From NCBI RefSeq assembly GCF_020880415.1, contig NZ_JAJIUJ010000049.1, positions 62,001 through 126,000 of the forward strand: DNA of 64,000 nt, in the 5' to 3' direction. The notes under the pieces are model-generated. The model searched no databases. It was not told the DNA's origin and worked only from the letters and a program-made list of their open reading frames with translations. Made by a program: the position numbers and the translations under genes. The DNA is from Xanthomonas euvesicatoria pv. euvesicatoria (GTDB lineage Bacteria; Pseudomonadota; Gammaproteobacteria; Xanthomonadales; Xanthomonadaceae). Shown piece after piece: positions 26,917 to 34,660 of this stretch (positions are counted from its first letter, which is position 1; each line of letters begins with the position of its first letter).

Positions 26917-29727
26917 TCACGCAAGCCGCGTTTGCCGGCACAGCCGAGTGAGTTGCGGCACGCAGGAGCCGCACACGGTGCCGCAGCCCAGGCGTTGCTT
27001 GAGCTGCGCAACATCGGCGCCGTCGTCGATGGCCGCGTGAATCGCGGCGGCCGAGACATGCATGCAGGTGCACACAATCGGGTCGCTCGGTGCGCTGTGG
27101 GTATGGGCGAAGACCGACAGCCGCGCACCACGCCACGGTTCACCCGCCAGTGCGGTGGCAAGCAACGATCGATCGGCGTCGCTGGGTTGCGCGGCGGTGA
27201 GCAGCACGCCGTCGATATGGTGATGCCCGTCCTGCATGCGCCAGCCAACGCGGCGCATCAGCCCGCGGCGCAGGTCGCGGTACTCCAGCACATCCGCGCC
27301 GGCCGGCAGCTGCAAGGCGACGACCAGGCGATCCATCCAGCTGGCATCGGGTGCGCGTTCGCAGGCGGCATGCAACACGACCCAATCCCCGGCTGCACGG
27401 CGCCTGGTGCCGCTCGATGGCTCGGCATGCAGCCGCAGGGAGGCATAGCCGCAGTCGCGCAACAGCGGTTGCAACGCCTGCTGCAAGGCAAGTGCATCCC
27501 CGCGCCGCGCCGCCAGCAGATGCCAGCCGAACGTGATCCTTTCCACCCGCACGGCCGTGTGTTTGAGTTCGGGCTGTTGCGAACGCGCATCCACTGCCGG
27601 CGTGCTGACTTCGTTGATGCCGCCGCTGGACAGGCTCTGCCCGCTCCAGTGCATGGGGGCAAACACCGTGCCCGAGCGCAGTTCGTCCGATAGTTCCAGC
27701 GGCAGCACCAGCGCACCGCGTTTGCTTGCGATCTGCACCAGTTCGCCGGCCACCAGCCCACGCCGCTGTGCATCGCCTGGATGCATGCGCAGCGCCGGCT
27801 CTGGACTATGCGCGAATGCCGCCGCGACCCGCCCGGTGCGCGACATGCCATGCCACTGGTCGCGCAGGCGTCCGGTGAGCAGCCGCATCGGGAACCGTGC
27901 CGAAGTGGCTTCGGCCACCTTGCGATACGGCGTGGCGTGGAAGCGCGCACGTCCGTTGGCGTGCGCGAATACGCCGCCGGTGTAACGCCGGGCCTGCCCT
28001 TGCGTGCTGCCTGCCGGAAACGGCCATTGCTGCGGGCCATGATCCAGCAGCGCGTAATCCAGGCCGCCGATATCCAGGTCGCGGCCAATCGTGAGGGCGC
28101 GATGCTCGTCGAAAATCTGCGCAGGGTGCTTGAATGCGAACAGGCCCGGCCCGCGCGCCGGTGCCAGGCGCGCTTCCAGCCGGCGCGCCACCTCGTTGGC
28201 AATCCACCAATCCGCACGTGCCTGCCCGGGTGCTTCCACCGCCTTGCGCACGCGAGTGATTCGGCGTTCGGAGTTGGTCACCGTGCCGTCCTTCTCGCCC
28301 CAGCTGGCGGCAGGCAGCAACACGTCGGCATACGGCACGGTGTCGGTACCGGAAAAGGCCTCCTGCACGATCACCAATTCGGCGTTTTCCAGCGCGGCGC
28401 GAATGCCGGCAACCTCCGGCATCGAATGCACGGGGTTGGTGCACACGATCCACACCGCCTTGAGCGTGCCCGCGCGCAGCCGCTCGAACAATTGCACGGC
28501 CGGTGCGCCTGCCGTTGGCGAGATTCGCCCGGCTGGTACGCCCCACAGCCGTTCCAGTTCGGCGCGGTCGTCGGCATTTGCAATCTCGCGATGCGCCGCC
28601 AGCATGGTCGCCATGCCGCCGACCTCGCGTCCGCCCATCGCATTGGGTTGACCGGTCAGCGAAAACGGCCCCGCGCCCGGCTTGCCGATCTGCCCGGTGG
28701 CCAGATGCAGGTTGATCAGGGCCAGGTTCTTGTCGGTGCCGTGCACGGATTGGTTCAAGCCCATGCAGTACAGCGACAACGCTGCAGGGCTGCGCCCGAA
28801 CCACTCGGCCGCCTGCACCAAATCCTCGTGCGCAATGCCGCAGATCTCGGCGCTCATGCGCGGCGTGTACTCGCGCAGCATCCGCTTGAGGGCATCGAAC
28901 TCCTCGGTGTGTGCCGCGACGAAACGCGCGTCTACCAGGCCCTCCCAGATCAGGTGATGCAGCATGCCGTTGAACAAGGCGACGTCGGTGCCGGGCTCGA
29001 TCGCCAGGTGCAGATCGGCCATGGCCGCCGTGTCGGTACGCCGCGGATCGATCACGATCCAGCGAATGTCGGGGTTGCGCGCGCGTGCCTCTTCCAGCCG
29101 GCGAAACAGCACCGGATGCGCATAGGCCATGTTGCTGCCGGCAAACAGCACGGTGTGCGCCAGCTCCAGATCGTCGTAACAGGTGGGCGGGCCATCGGCA
29201 CCCAGCGCAAGCTTGTAGCCGGTCACCGCGCTGGACATGCACAGCCGCGAATTGGTGTCGATGTTGTTGGTACCGAGCAGGCCTTTGGCCAGCTTATTGA
29301 AGACGTAATAGTCTTCGGTCAACAGTTGCCCGGAGAGATAGAACCCCACCGCGTCCGGGCCGTGCTCCTGGATGATGGCGGCCAGCTTGTGGGCCACATG
29401 GTCGAGTGCCTGCTCCCAACCCACTGCGGTACGCGGCGCCTGGCGATGACGGCGTAGCTGCGGTTGGAGCACACGCCCCTGCGTGCTGGCCACCGTCTGC
29501 GGCAGTGCCAGCCCCTTGCTGCACAGGCGCCCGAAATTGGCCGGGTGCAGCGGGTCGCCTTCGATGCCGACGATGCGTTCGCTATCGGCGGCATGCTCGC
29601 TGTGGATCAGCACACCGCAGCCCACCCCGCAATAGCAGCAGGTCGAACGCGTGATGCGGTGCATCGGTAACGCGGCCTGCGGCTGCGCGGCTTCGTCGCT
29701 CGACAGATGCTGCAGGCCTTCGCTCAT
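26917..29727 (-). CDS. nasA: Assimilatory nitrate reductase, molybdopterin subunit with C-terminal BFD-like [2Fe-2S] domain
   Basis: Cytoplasmic enzyme reducing nitrate to nitrite, 936 residues. An N-terminal [4Fe-4S] binding segment (CCYCGVGCGVL, about residues 30-40, with a later Cys in RLCSKG) leads into the Mo-bisMGD catalytic domains: FYLSGQLLTEDYYVFNKLAKG, NIDTNSRLCMSSAV, GSNMAYAHPV, then the MopB dinucleotide-binding domain near FPMRLLTGRLRDQWHGMSRTG. The final ~60 residues (VCTCMHVSAAAIHAAI...CGTVCGSCVPQL) are a BFD-like [2Fe-2S] domain, the layout of Klebsiella-type NasA and related assimilatory enzymes. The ATG overlaps the nirD stop (ATGA). No separate NADH-dependent reductase subunit is visible, so its electron donor is uncertain. 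It needs MGD, consistent with the mobA/moeA genes downstream. Confidence 0.93.
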   Translation of the reverse strand: MSEGLQHLSSDEAAQPQAALPMHRITRSTCCYCGVGCGVLIHSEHAADSERIVGIEGDPLHPANFGRLCSKGLALPQTVASTQGRVLQPQLRRHRQAPRTAVGWEQALDHVAHKLAAIIQEHGPDAVGFYLSGQLLTEDYYVFNKLAKGLLGTNNIDTNSRLCMSSAVTGYKLALGADGPPTCYDDLELAHTVLFAGSNMAYAHPVLFRRLEEARARNPDIRWIVIDPRRTDTAAMADLHLAIEPGTDVALFNGMLHHLIWEGLVDARFVAAHTEEFDALKRMLREYTPRMSAEICGIAHEDLVQAAEWFGRSPAALSLYCMGLNQSVHGTDKNLALINLHLATGQIGKPGAGPFSLTGQPNAMGGREVGGMATMLAAHREIANADDRAELERLWGVPAGRISPTAGAPAVQLFERLRAGTLKAVWIVCTNPVHSMPEVAGIRAALENAELVIVQEAFSGTDTVPYADVLLPAASWGEKDGTVTNSERRITRVRKAVEAPGQARADWWIANEVARRLEARLAPARGPGLFAFKHPAQIFDEHRALTIGRDLDIGGLDYALLDHGPQQWPFPAGSTQGQARRYTGGVFAHANGRARFHATPYRKVAEATSARFPMRLLTGRLRDQWHGMSRTGRVAAAFAHSPEPALRMHPGDAQRRGLVAGELVQIASKRGALVLPLELSDELRSGTVFAPMHWSGQSLSSGGINEVSTPAVDARSQQPELKHTAVRVERITFGWHLLAARRGDALALQQALQPLLRDCGYASLRLHAEPSSGTRRRAAGDWVVLHAACERAPDASWMDRLVVALQLPAGADVLEYRDLRRGLMRRVGWRMQDGHHHIDGVLLTAAQPSDADRSLLATALAGEPWRGARLSVFAHTHSAPSDPIVCTCMHVSAAAIHAAIDDGADVAQLKQRLGCGTVCGSCVPQLTRLCRQTRLA

Positions 29728-30092
29728 ACGGCGGGCTCGGCGACGGCATCCGGCGCGGTCACCGGCTGCAACACGATCCATACCGCATCGGCTTCCACCT
29801 TCACCGGATAGCGCGGCGCGCAACCTACATCCGGCGCACATGCCTGCCCGCTCTGCAGCGCGATGGCCCAACCATGCAACGGGCAGGTCACGGTGTCGCC
29901 GGCAACAATCCCTTGCGACAGCGGTCCACCCTTGTGCGGGCACCGGTCGCGTAGCGCGAATACCTGGTCGCTGGCAGTGCGGAACAACGCGATCGGTTCG
30001 ATGCCCTCGATCTCCAGCACGCGTGCGCCCAATGCGGGCAATTCCTGCAAAGCGCAGATGCGGATCCAGGCAGGCGGCTTATGCATGCTCAT
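29724..30092 (-). CDS. nirD: Nitrite reductase small subunit (Rieske-type)
   Basis: Small subunit of the NAD(P)H-dependent assimilatory nitrite reductase, 122 residues, with a Rieske-like fold. Visible are RDRCPHKGGPLSQGIVAGDTVTCPLHGWAIALQSG, i.e. the CxH and CxxH elements (CPH and CPLHGW), so a [2Fe-2S] cluster may bind here; many NirD proteins lack some of these ligands. Its start overlaps the nirB stop and its stop overlaps the nitrate reductase start (both ATGA), indicating tight translational coupling within the operon. Confidence 0.93.
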   Translation of the reverse strand: MSMHKPPAWIRICALQELPALGARVLEIEGIEPIALFRTASDQVFALRDRCPHKGGPLSQGIVAGDTVTCPLHGWAIALQSGQACAPDVGCAPRYPVKVEADAVWIVLQPVTAPDAVAEPAV

Positions 30093-32542
30093 TGCTCCAC
30101 CGTGGCGGCCGGCGCCGCAACGCGCAGCGGTTGGTATTCCTGTCGGCGCTCGCCGGCGATACGCGCCTTCCACGGGTCGACCAGACCCTCCAGCGAATAC
30201 AGCAGGCGCTCGTACAGCGCACGCCGGTTGGCGGCGTCGTCCACCACTTGCGCACGGATGTAATCCAGCCCTACCCGCGCGATGTAGTGCACCGTGCGAT
30301 CCAGGTAATACGCCTGCTCGCGGTAGAGCTGCAGGAACGCGCCGGTGTATTCGCGCACTTCGTCGGCGGTGGCCACCTTGACCAGGAAGCGTGCCACCTC
30401 GGTCTTGATGCCGCCATTGCCGCCGATATGGATCTCCCAGCCGGAATCCACCGCGATGATGCCCACGTCCTTGATGCCGGATTCGGCGCAATTGCGCGGG
30501 CATCCGGACACCGCCAGCTTCACCTTGTGCGGGCTCCACATGTTGGCGAGCATGGTTTCCAGATCGATCCCCATCTGCGTGCTGTTTTGGGTACCGAAGC
30601 GGCAGAATTCGCTGCCCACGCAGGTTTTCACCGTGCGGATGGACTTGCCGTACGCATGGCCGGAGGGCATGCCCAGATCGCGCCACACGTCGACCAGGTC
30701 TTCCTTCTTGACCCCAAGCAGATCGATGCGTTGGCCGCCGGTCACCTTGACCATGGGCACCGCATACTTGTCGGCGACATCGGCAATCCGGCGCAGCTCG
30801 CTGGCATTGGTCACCCCGCCCTTCATCTGCGGAATCACCGAAAACGTGCCGTCTTTCTGGATATTGGCGTGCGCACGCTCGTTGATGAAACGCGACTGCG
30901 GATCGTCGATGGCCTCATGTGGCCAGGTCGACAGCATGTAGTAGTTGATTGCCGGCCGGCAGGTGGCGCAACCGTTGGGTGTGCGCCATTCCATGAAGGC
31001 ATAGGCCTGTGCATGCGTGAGCAGTTTGTGCTCGCGGATGGCGCGGCGCACCTCGCCGTGGCTGAGGTCGGTACAGCTGCATACCGCCTTGGTTTTCGGG
31101 GTTTCCTGAAAGTTGGAGCCCAGGCAATTCATCAGGATCTGCTCGACCAGGCCGGTGCACGAGCCGCACGAACTGGCCGCCTTGGTGTGCTTTTTCACCT
31201 CGTCCACGGTGAACAGGCCTTGCTCGCTGATCGCCTTGACGATCGTGCCCTTGCAGACGCCATTGCAGCCGCACACTTCATCGCTGTCGGCCATCGCACT
31301 GGCGCGGTCCTGGCCACCGGTGCCGGCATCGCCCAGCGCGCTTTCGCCGAAGATCAGTTGATCGCGCTGCGCCTGGATCGGCGTGCCGTCCTTGAGCAAC
31401 TTGAAGTACCACCCGCCGTCGCTGGTATCGCCGTACAGGCACGCGCCCACCAGGACATCGTCGCGGATGACCAGCTTCTTGTAGACGCCACCGGCCGGGT
31501 CGGAGAGCACGATTTCTTCGCAGCCGTCGCCGCCCATGAAATCACCGGCAGAAAACAGGTCGATGCCGGTGACCTTGAGCTTGGTCGATGCCACCGAACC
31601 GCGATAAATGCCGATACCGAACTGCGCCAGGTGGTTTGCGCAGACCTTGGCTTGCTCGAACAGCGGCGCGACCAGGCCGTAGGCAATGCCGCGATGGTTT
31701 GCGCACTCGCCTACCGCGTACACGCGTGGGTCGAAGCTTTGCAGGCTGTCGTTGACCACGATGCCGCGCGAGCAATGAATCCCTGCTTCTTCGGCAAGAC
31801 GCGTGTTCGGGCGAATGCCGGCCGCCATGACCACCAGATCGGCGGGAATCTCGCTGCCGTCGGCGAACTTCACCCCGATCACCTCGCCCTGCGCATTGCC
31901 CAGCAGCGCACTGGTGGCGGTGCTCAGCTTGAAGTGCAGGCCACGCGCGCGCAGGGCCTGTTGCAGCAGGTTGCCGGCCACCGGGTCGAGCTGGCGCTCC
32001 AGCAACCAGCCGGCCAGATGCACCACCGTCACCTCCATGCCGCGCAGCTTGAGCCCATTGGCCGCTTCCAGTCCGAGCAGCCCACCACCGATCACCACCG
32101 CGTGCTGCTTGGTACGCGCGGTATCGATCATGGTGCGCGTGTCCTGGATATCGCGATACCCAATCACCCCTTTCAGGTCGTTACCGGGAATCGGCAGCAC
32201 GAACGGCACCGAGCCGGTGGCGATCAGCAGCCGGTCGTACTCGGCTTGCGTACCATCGGCCGCAATCACGCGGCGGCGCACGCGGTCGATGCGCGTGACT
32301 TCCTTGTTCAAATGCAGGTGGATGCCGTTGTCCTGATACCACTGCAACGGATTGAGCACGATGTCGTCGAATTCCTGCTCGCCGGCCAGCACCGGCGAGA
32401 GCAGGATGCGGTTGTAGTTGGGATGCGGCTCGGCGCCGAATACGGTGATGTGGTACATGCCCGGCATCAGCTTGAGCAGTTCTTCCACGGTGCGGATACC
32501 GGCCATGCCATTGCCGATGACGACGAGTCTGGGTTGCTTCAT
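30089..32542 (-). CDS. nirB: NAD(P)H-dependent nitrite reductase large subunit
   Basis: Reduces nitrite to ammonium using FAD, iron-sulfur clusters and siroheme; cytoplasmic, 817 residues. Domains in order: FAD/NAD(P)H-binding oxidoreductase with VVIGNGMAGIRTVEEL at the start and VVIGGGLLGLEAANGL; BFD-like [2Fe-2S] domain with CGCNGVCKG and CGSCTG around residues 423-462; ferredoxin-like half domain; siroheme/[4Fe-4S] domain with CVGSEFC (about 640) and SGCPRNCAE (about 680). The ATG at 32542 has AGGAG upstream at good spacing; an ATG 21 nt earlier lacks one. It follows the nitrate transporter closely and is coupled to nirD. Confidence 0.95.
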   Translation of the reverse strand: MKQPRLVVIGNGMAGIRTVEELLKLMPGMYHITVFGAEPHPNYNRILLSPVLAGEQEFDDIVLNPLQWYQDNGIHLHLNKEVTRIDRVRRRVIAADGTQAEYDRLLIATGSVPFVLPIPGNDLKGVIGYRDIQDTRTMIDTARTKQHAVVIGGGLLGLEAANGLKLRGMEVTVVHLAGWLLERQLDPVAGNLLQQALRARGLHFKLSTATSALLGNAQGEVIGVKFADGSEIPADLVVMAAGIRPNTRLAEEAGIHCSRGIVVNDSLQSFDPRVYAVGECANHRGIAYGLVAPLFEQAKVCANHLAQFGIGIYRGSVASTKLKVTGIDLFSAGDFMGGDGCEEIVLSDPAGGVYKKLVIRDDVLVGACLYGDTSDGGWYFKLLKDGTPIQAQRDQLIFGESALGDAGTGGQDRASAMADSDEVCGCNGVCKGTIVKAISEQGLFTVDEVKKHTKAASSCGSCTGLVEQILMNCLGSNFQETPKTKAVCSCTDLSHGEVRRAIREHKLLTHAQAYAFMEWRTPNGCATCRPAINYYMLSTWPHEAIDDPQSRFINERAHANIQKDGTFSVIPQMKGGVTNASELRRIADVADKYAVPMVKVTGGQRIDLLGVKKEDLVDVWRDLGMPSGHAYGKSIRTVKTCVGSEFCRFGTQNSTQMGIDLETMLANMWSPHKVKLAVSGCPRNCAESGIKDVGIIAVDSGWEIHIGGNGGIKTEVARFLVKVATADEVREYTGAFLQLYREQAYYLDRTVHYIARVGLDYIRAQVVDDAANRRALYERLLYSLEGLVDPWKARIAGERRQEYQPLRVAAPAATVEQ

Positions 32543-32564
32543 TGCCTGGGCTCCTGTCGACATA

Positions 32565-33773
32565 TCAGACGCGCGCCGCGCCTGCGGTTGACCATTCGCT
32601 GCGCCACTGCGCCTTCACGCCGGCCAGCAACGCCCAGCCGCCGAGCGCGAAGGCAGCGAACAACCACATGCCGATCGCGTAGCTGCCGGTGTGCTGCTTG
32701 AGCACGCCCAGCCCCGCGGCAAGCGCAAATCCACCGATGCCGCCTGCCATGCCGATCAGGCCGGTCATCACGCCGATGTCCTGGCCGAAGCGCTGCGGCA
32801 CCAGTTGAAACACCGCGCCATTGCCGGCGCCCAGGCACAACAAGGTCAGCACGAACAGCGCCAGCGTGATCGTGGCACCGCCGGCACCAAATCCGGCGAT
32901 TGCCACCAGCCCGGCGACCAGCAGATACACCGCCAACAGGGCGCGCGTGCCGCCGAGGCGGTCGGCAATCACGCCGCCGAGCGGGCGCATCACCGAGCCG
33001 GCCAGTACGCACGCTGCGGTGGCCCACCCCGCGGTACGCGCATCGAAATCGAACTGGTCGTGGAAGTAACCAGGCAGTGCGCTGGCAAAGCCGGAGAAGC
33101 CACCGAAGGTGATCGCGTAGAAACACATGAAGCGCCACGCATCGCGGTTGCCCACCAGCACGCGGCCATAGTCGGACCACTGCTTGCGCGCGACCGGCGT
33201 GGGTGCTTCCTTGGCGATGGTTGCGAACACGACCAGCGTCAGCACCAACGGAATGCACGCCAGGCCGAACACGTTCTGATAGCCGAAAGCGGCCGCCAGC
33301 ATCGGGGCGAACAACGCCGCCAGCACCGTGCCGGAATTGCCGGCTCCGGCAATCCCCATCGCGGTGCCCTGATGCTCGGGCGGATACCAGCGCGAAGCCA
33401 GCGGCAATGCCACCGCGAAAGATGCACCGGCAATCCCCAATAGCACGCCCAGCAACAGCACCTGCCCCATGCTGTGCACGCCCAGTTGCCATGCACCGAA
33501 CAGTGCTGCGATCACCGCCAGCTGCGCGACCATGCCGGCACGCTTGGCGCCGATCCGGTCGGCGAACATGCCCAGTACCAGGCGCAACACGGCGCCGCAC
33601 AGGATCGGCACTGCCACCATCAAGGCACGCTGCTGCGTATCCAGCCCCAGCGATTGCGCGATCGGCACCTGCAGCGGACCGAGCAGATACCACACCATGA
33701 AGCTCAGGTCGAAATACAGGAAAGATGCGAACAACGTGGGCGTATGCCCTGATCGCCAGAACGAGCGCTGCAT
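32565..33773 (-). CDS. MFS nitrate/nitrite transporter (NarK/NasA type)
   Basis: Inner-membrane transporter of 402 residues with about 12 hydrophobic segments. The NNP-family hallmarks are visible: the glycine-rich nitrate signature in TM5 (GIAGAGNSGTVLAALFAPMLA) and its counterpart in the second half (GMAGGIGGFALAAGLG), plus the A-motif-like FADRIGAKRAG and IADRLGGTRAL loops. It should import nitrate for assimilation. It is the first gene of the nitrate operon. Its ATG (with GAGG upstream) lies only 26 nt after a strong intrinsic terminator in the leader, so its expression must depend on read-through of that terminator. Confidence 0.92.
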   Translation of the reverse strand: MQRSFWRSGHTPTLFASFLYFDLSFMVWYLLGPLQVPIAQSLGLDTQQRALMVAVPILCGAVLRLVLGMFADRIGAKRAGMVAQLAVIAALFGAWQLGVHSMGQVLLLGVLLGIAGASFAVALPLASRWYPPEHQGTAMGIAGAGNSGTVLAALFAPMLAAAFGYQNVFGLACIPLVLTLVVFATIAKEAPTPVARKQWSDYGRVLVGNRDAWRFMCFYAITFGGFSGFASALPGYFHDQFDFDARTAGWATAACVLAGSVMRPLGGVIADRLGGTRALLAVYLLVAGLVAIAGFGAGGATITLALFVLTLLCLGAGNGAVFQLVPQRFGQDIGVMTGLIGMAGGIGGFALAAGLGVLKQHTGSYAIGMWLFAAFALGGWALLAGVKAQWRSEWSTAGAARV

Positions 33774-33798
33774 AGAGACCTCTTCGAGTGCGATGGCC

Positions 33799-33840
33799 AA
33801 AAAAAAACGGCGCCCTCCGGTAAACCGGAAGGACGCCGTT
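33799..33840 (-). terminator. Leader attenuator (intrinsic terminator) of the nitrate operon
   Basis: On the - strand, AACGGCG pairs with CGCCGTT and CCTTCCGG with CCGGAGGG around a TTTA loop (one bulged T). Nine T residues follow (complement of the A-run at 33799-33807). It stands in the 5' untranslated region of the transporter gene, 26 nt before its start codon, so it acts as an attenuator rather than an end-of-gene terminator. Confidence 0.93.
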
Positions 33841-33917
33841 GTCCTGGATGCGTGCGGCTCGCCGTTGAGCCGCTGGCATCGTCTGCATGTTGTTGCAGGC
33901 ACGCCGTTGTACCTGCA
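33830..33917 (-). promoter_or_regulatory. Triple ANTAR-type antiterminator hairpins in the nas leader
   Basis: Three successive hairpins are visible in the - strand transcript, each with the identical hexaloop AACGGC (A1 and G4). P1 (33917-33894): arms TGCAGGTAC and GTGCCTGCA, 9 bp with one G-U. P2 (33873-33854): arms GCGGCTC and GAGCCGC, 7 bp. P3 (33845-33830): arms AGGAC and GTCCT, 5 bp. The P3 loop and 3' arm are also the 5' arm of the attenuator, so P3 and the terminator exclude one another. ANTAR-domain regulators are known to bind paired hairpins with A1/G4 hexaloops. The adjacent nasT product has such a domain and is the likely binder. Confidence 0.88.
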
Positions 33918-33929
33918 CGTGCGTACTAC

Positions 33930-33944
33930 GCAATCAACGTGCCA
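33930..33944 (-). promoter_or_regulatory. Sigma-54 (RpoN) promoter of the nitrate operon
   Basis: On the - strand, TTGGCACGTTGATTGCGT contains TGGCACG (33944-33938), 4 nt, then TTGC (33933-33930): an exact match to the -24/-12 core, with the GG and GC doublets 10 nt apart. Transcription would begin near 33918, one nucleotide before the first leader hairpin. Sigma-54 dependence implies nitrogen (NtrC-type) control. Confidence 0.85.
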
Positions 33945-34075
33945 ACTTTCTCACCACGACCTCACTGCGCTGCAAGCGCTTGATAAATTAAGGGTTGGCG
34001 GCTGGTTGCCGGTCTCGCGCGAGGTAACGGGTAGCCGCTGGCGCGGCTCACCATTCCCGGCTTTCGTGCAGCAAT

Positions 34076-34090
34076 GCACCAACACCGTGC
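34076..34090 (-). promoter_or_regulatory. Candidate NtrC enhancer site
   Basis: GCACCAACACCGTGC has the GCAC-N7-GTGC dyad of NtrC sites and lies about 160-170 nt upstream of the predicted sigma-54 start. Only one such dyad was seen and the inner base of one arm deviates, so the call is tentative. Confidence 0.45.
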
Positions 34091-34281
34091 GTTGCTGGCG
34101 GGCGCGATCGATCGATATTCCTGCGACACGCCGTCCCTCCACGCATGATCGTGACGCCAGGCTGGCGCATTGCGCGTCAGGGAAGCTAGACGGCGTGACT
34201 GGGTGCAGTCGAACGCATTGGCGCGACTGCCGAGATCAAACGCCTGGCCGATGGAGCGCGCGGTGCCCTCACCGCTCGCAG

Positions 34282-34327
34282 ACACGCTGCAAGTACGTCT
34301 GTACAGGCTCGGTGGCGGCATCCATGC
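34282..34327 (+). repeat. Dispersed repeat, copy 1
   Basis: Begins ACACGCTGCAAGTACGTC and ends GCGGCATCCATGC. Its reverse complement recurs at 34497-34542 with a few differences in the middle. The two are in inverted orientation about 170 nt apart. Confidence 0.75.
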
Positions 34328-34462
34328 CTTCAACGGTCTCGCAAGCGGCGAGGACACCGCACCTGGGAGTTGGCCGGCGGTTTGTCGAAGAGCGAGGAAA
34401 CCGCCTCGTGCGGCTTGCTGTTTGCTCTGTTTGAAACCTGGCGCACCGACCATCTCCACTGG

Positions 34463-34566
34463 CCCTTGCCCGCCCACCGTCGCGGGAGCTTACGCAGCAT
34501 GGATGCCGCGTAGGAGCCTACATGGACGTACTTGCAGCGTGTCCCGCGCTGGTGGGCCGGCAAGGG
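34463..34566 (-). repeat. Palindromic dispersed element containing copy 2
   Basis: Outer arms 34463-34487 (CCCTTGCCCGCCCACC...) and 34542-34566 (...GGTGGGCCGGCAAGGG) are inverted repeats matching at about 22 of 25 positions. They enclose 34497-34542, the inverted copy of the repeat at 34282-34327. The structure resembles a small non-autonomous (MITE/REP-like) element; no transposase is present. Confidence 0.6.
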
Positions 34567-34660
34567 CCCTGCAGCCAAACTGCAGACCAGCCGCTCTCCC
34601 TGCGATCCCTCTACGCTCTGCAGCCATCACCGCAGACTCCAGCACGCCTGTTCCATCGCG

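Noticed and set aside
29651..32701. A 1,016-residue open frame on the + strand opposite nirB and nirD
   Set aside because: The - strand encodes convincing nirB, nirD and nitrate reductase with overlapping starts and stops. The + frame has no domain signature.
34463..34566. The palindromic element as a functional transposon
   Set aside because: It has no transposase gene, and target-site duplications could not be defined from one copy. It was kept only as a repeat.
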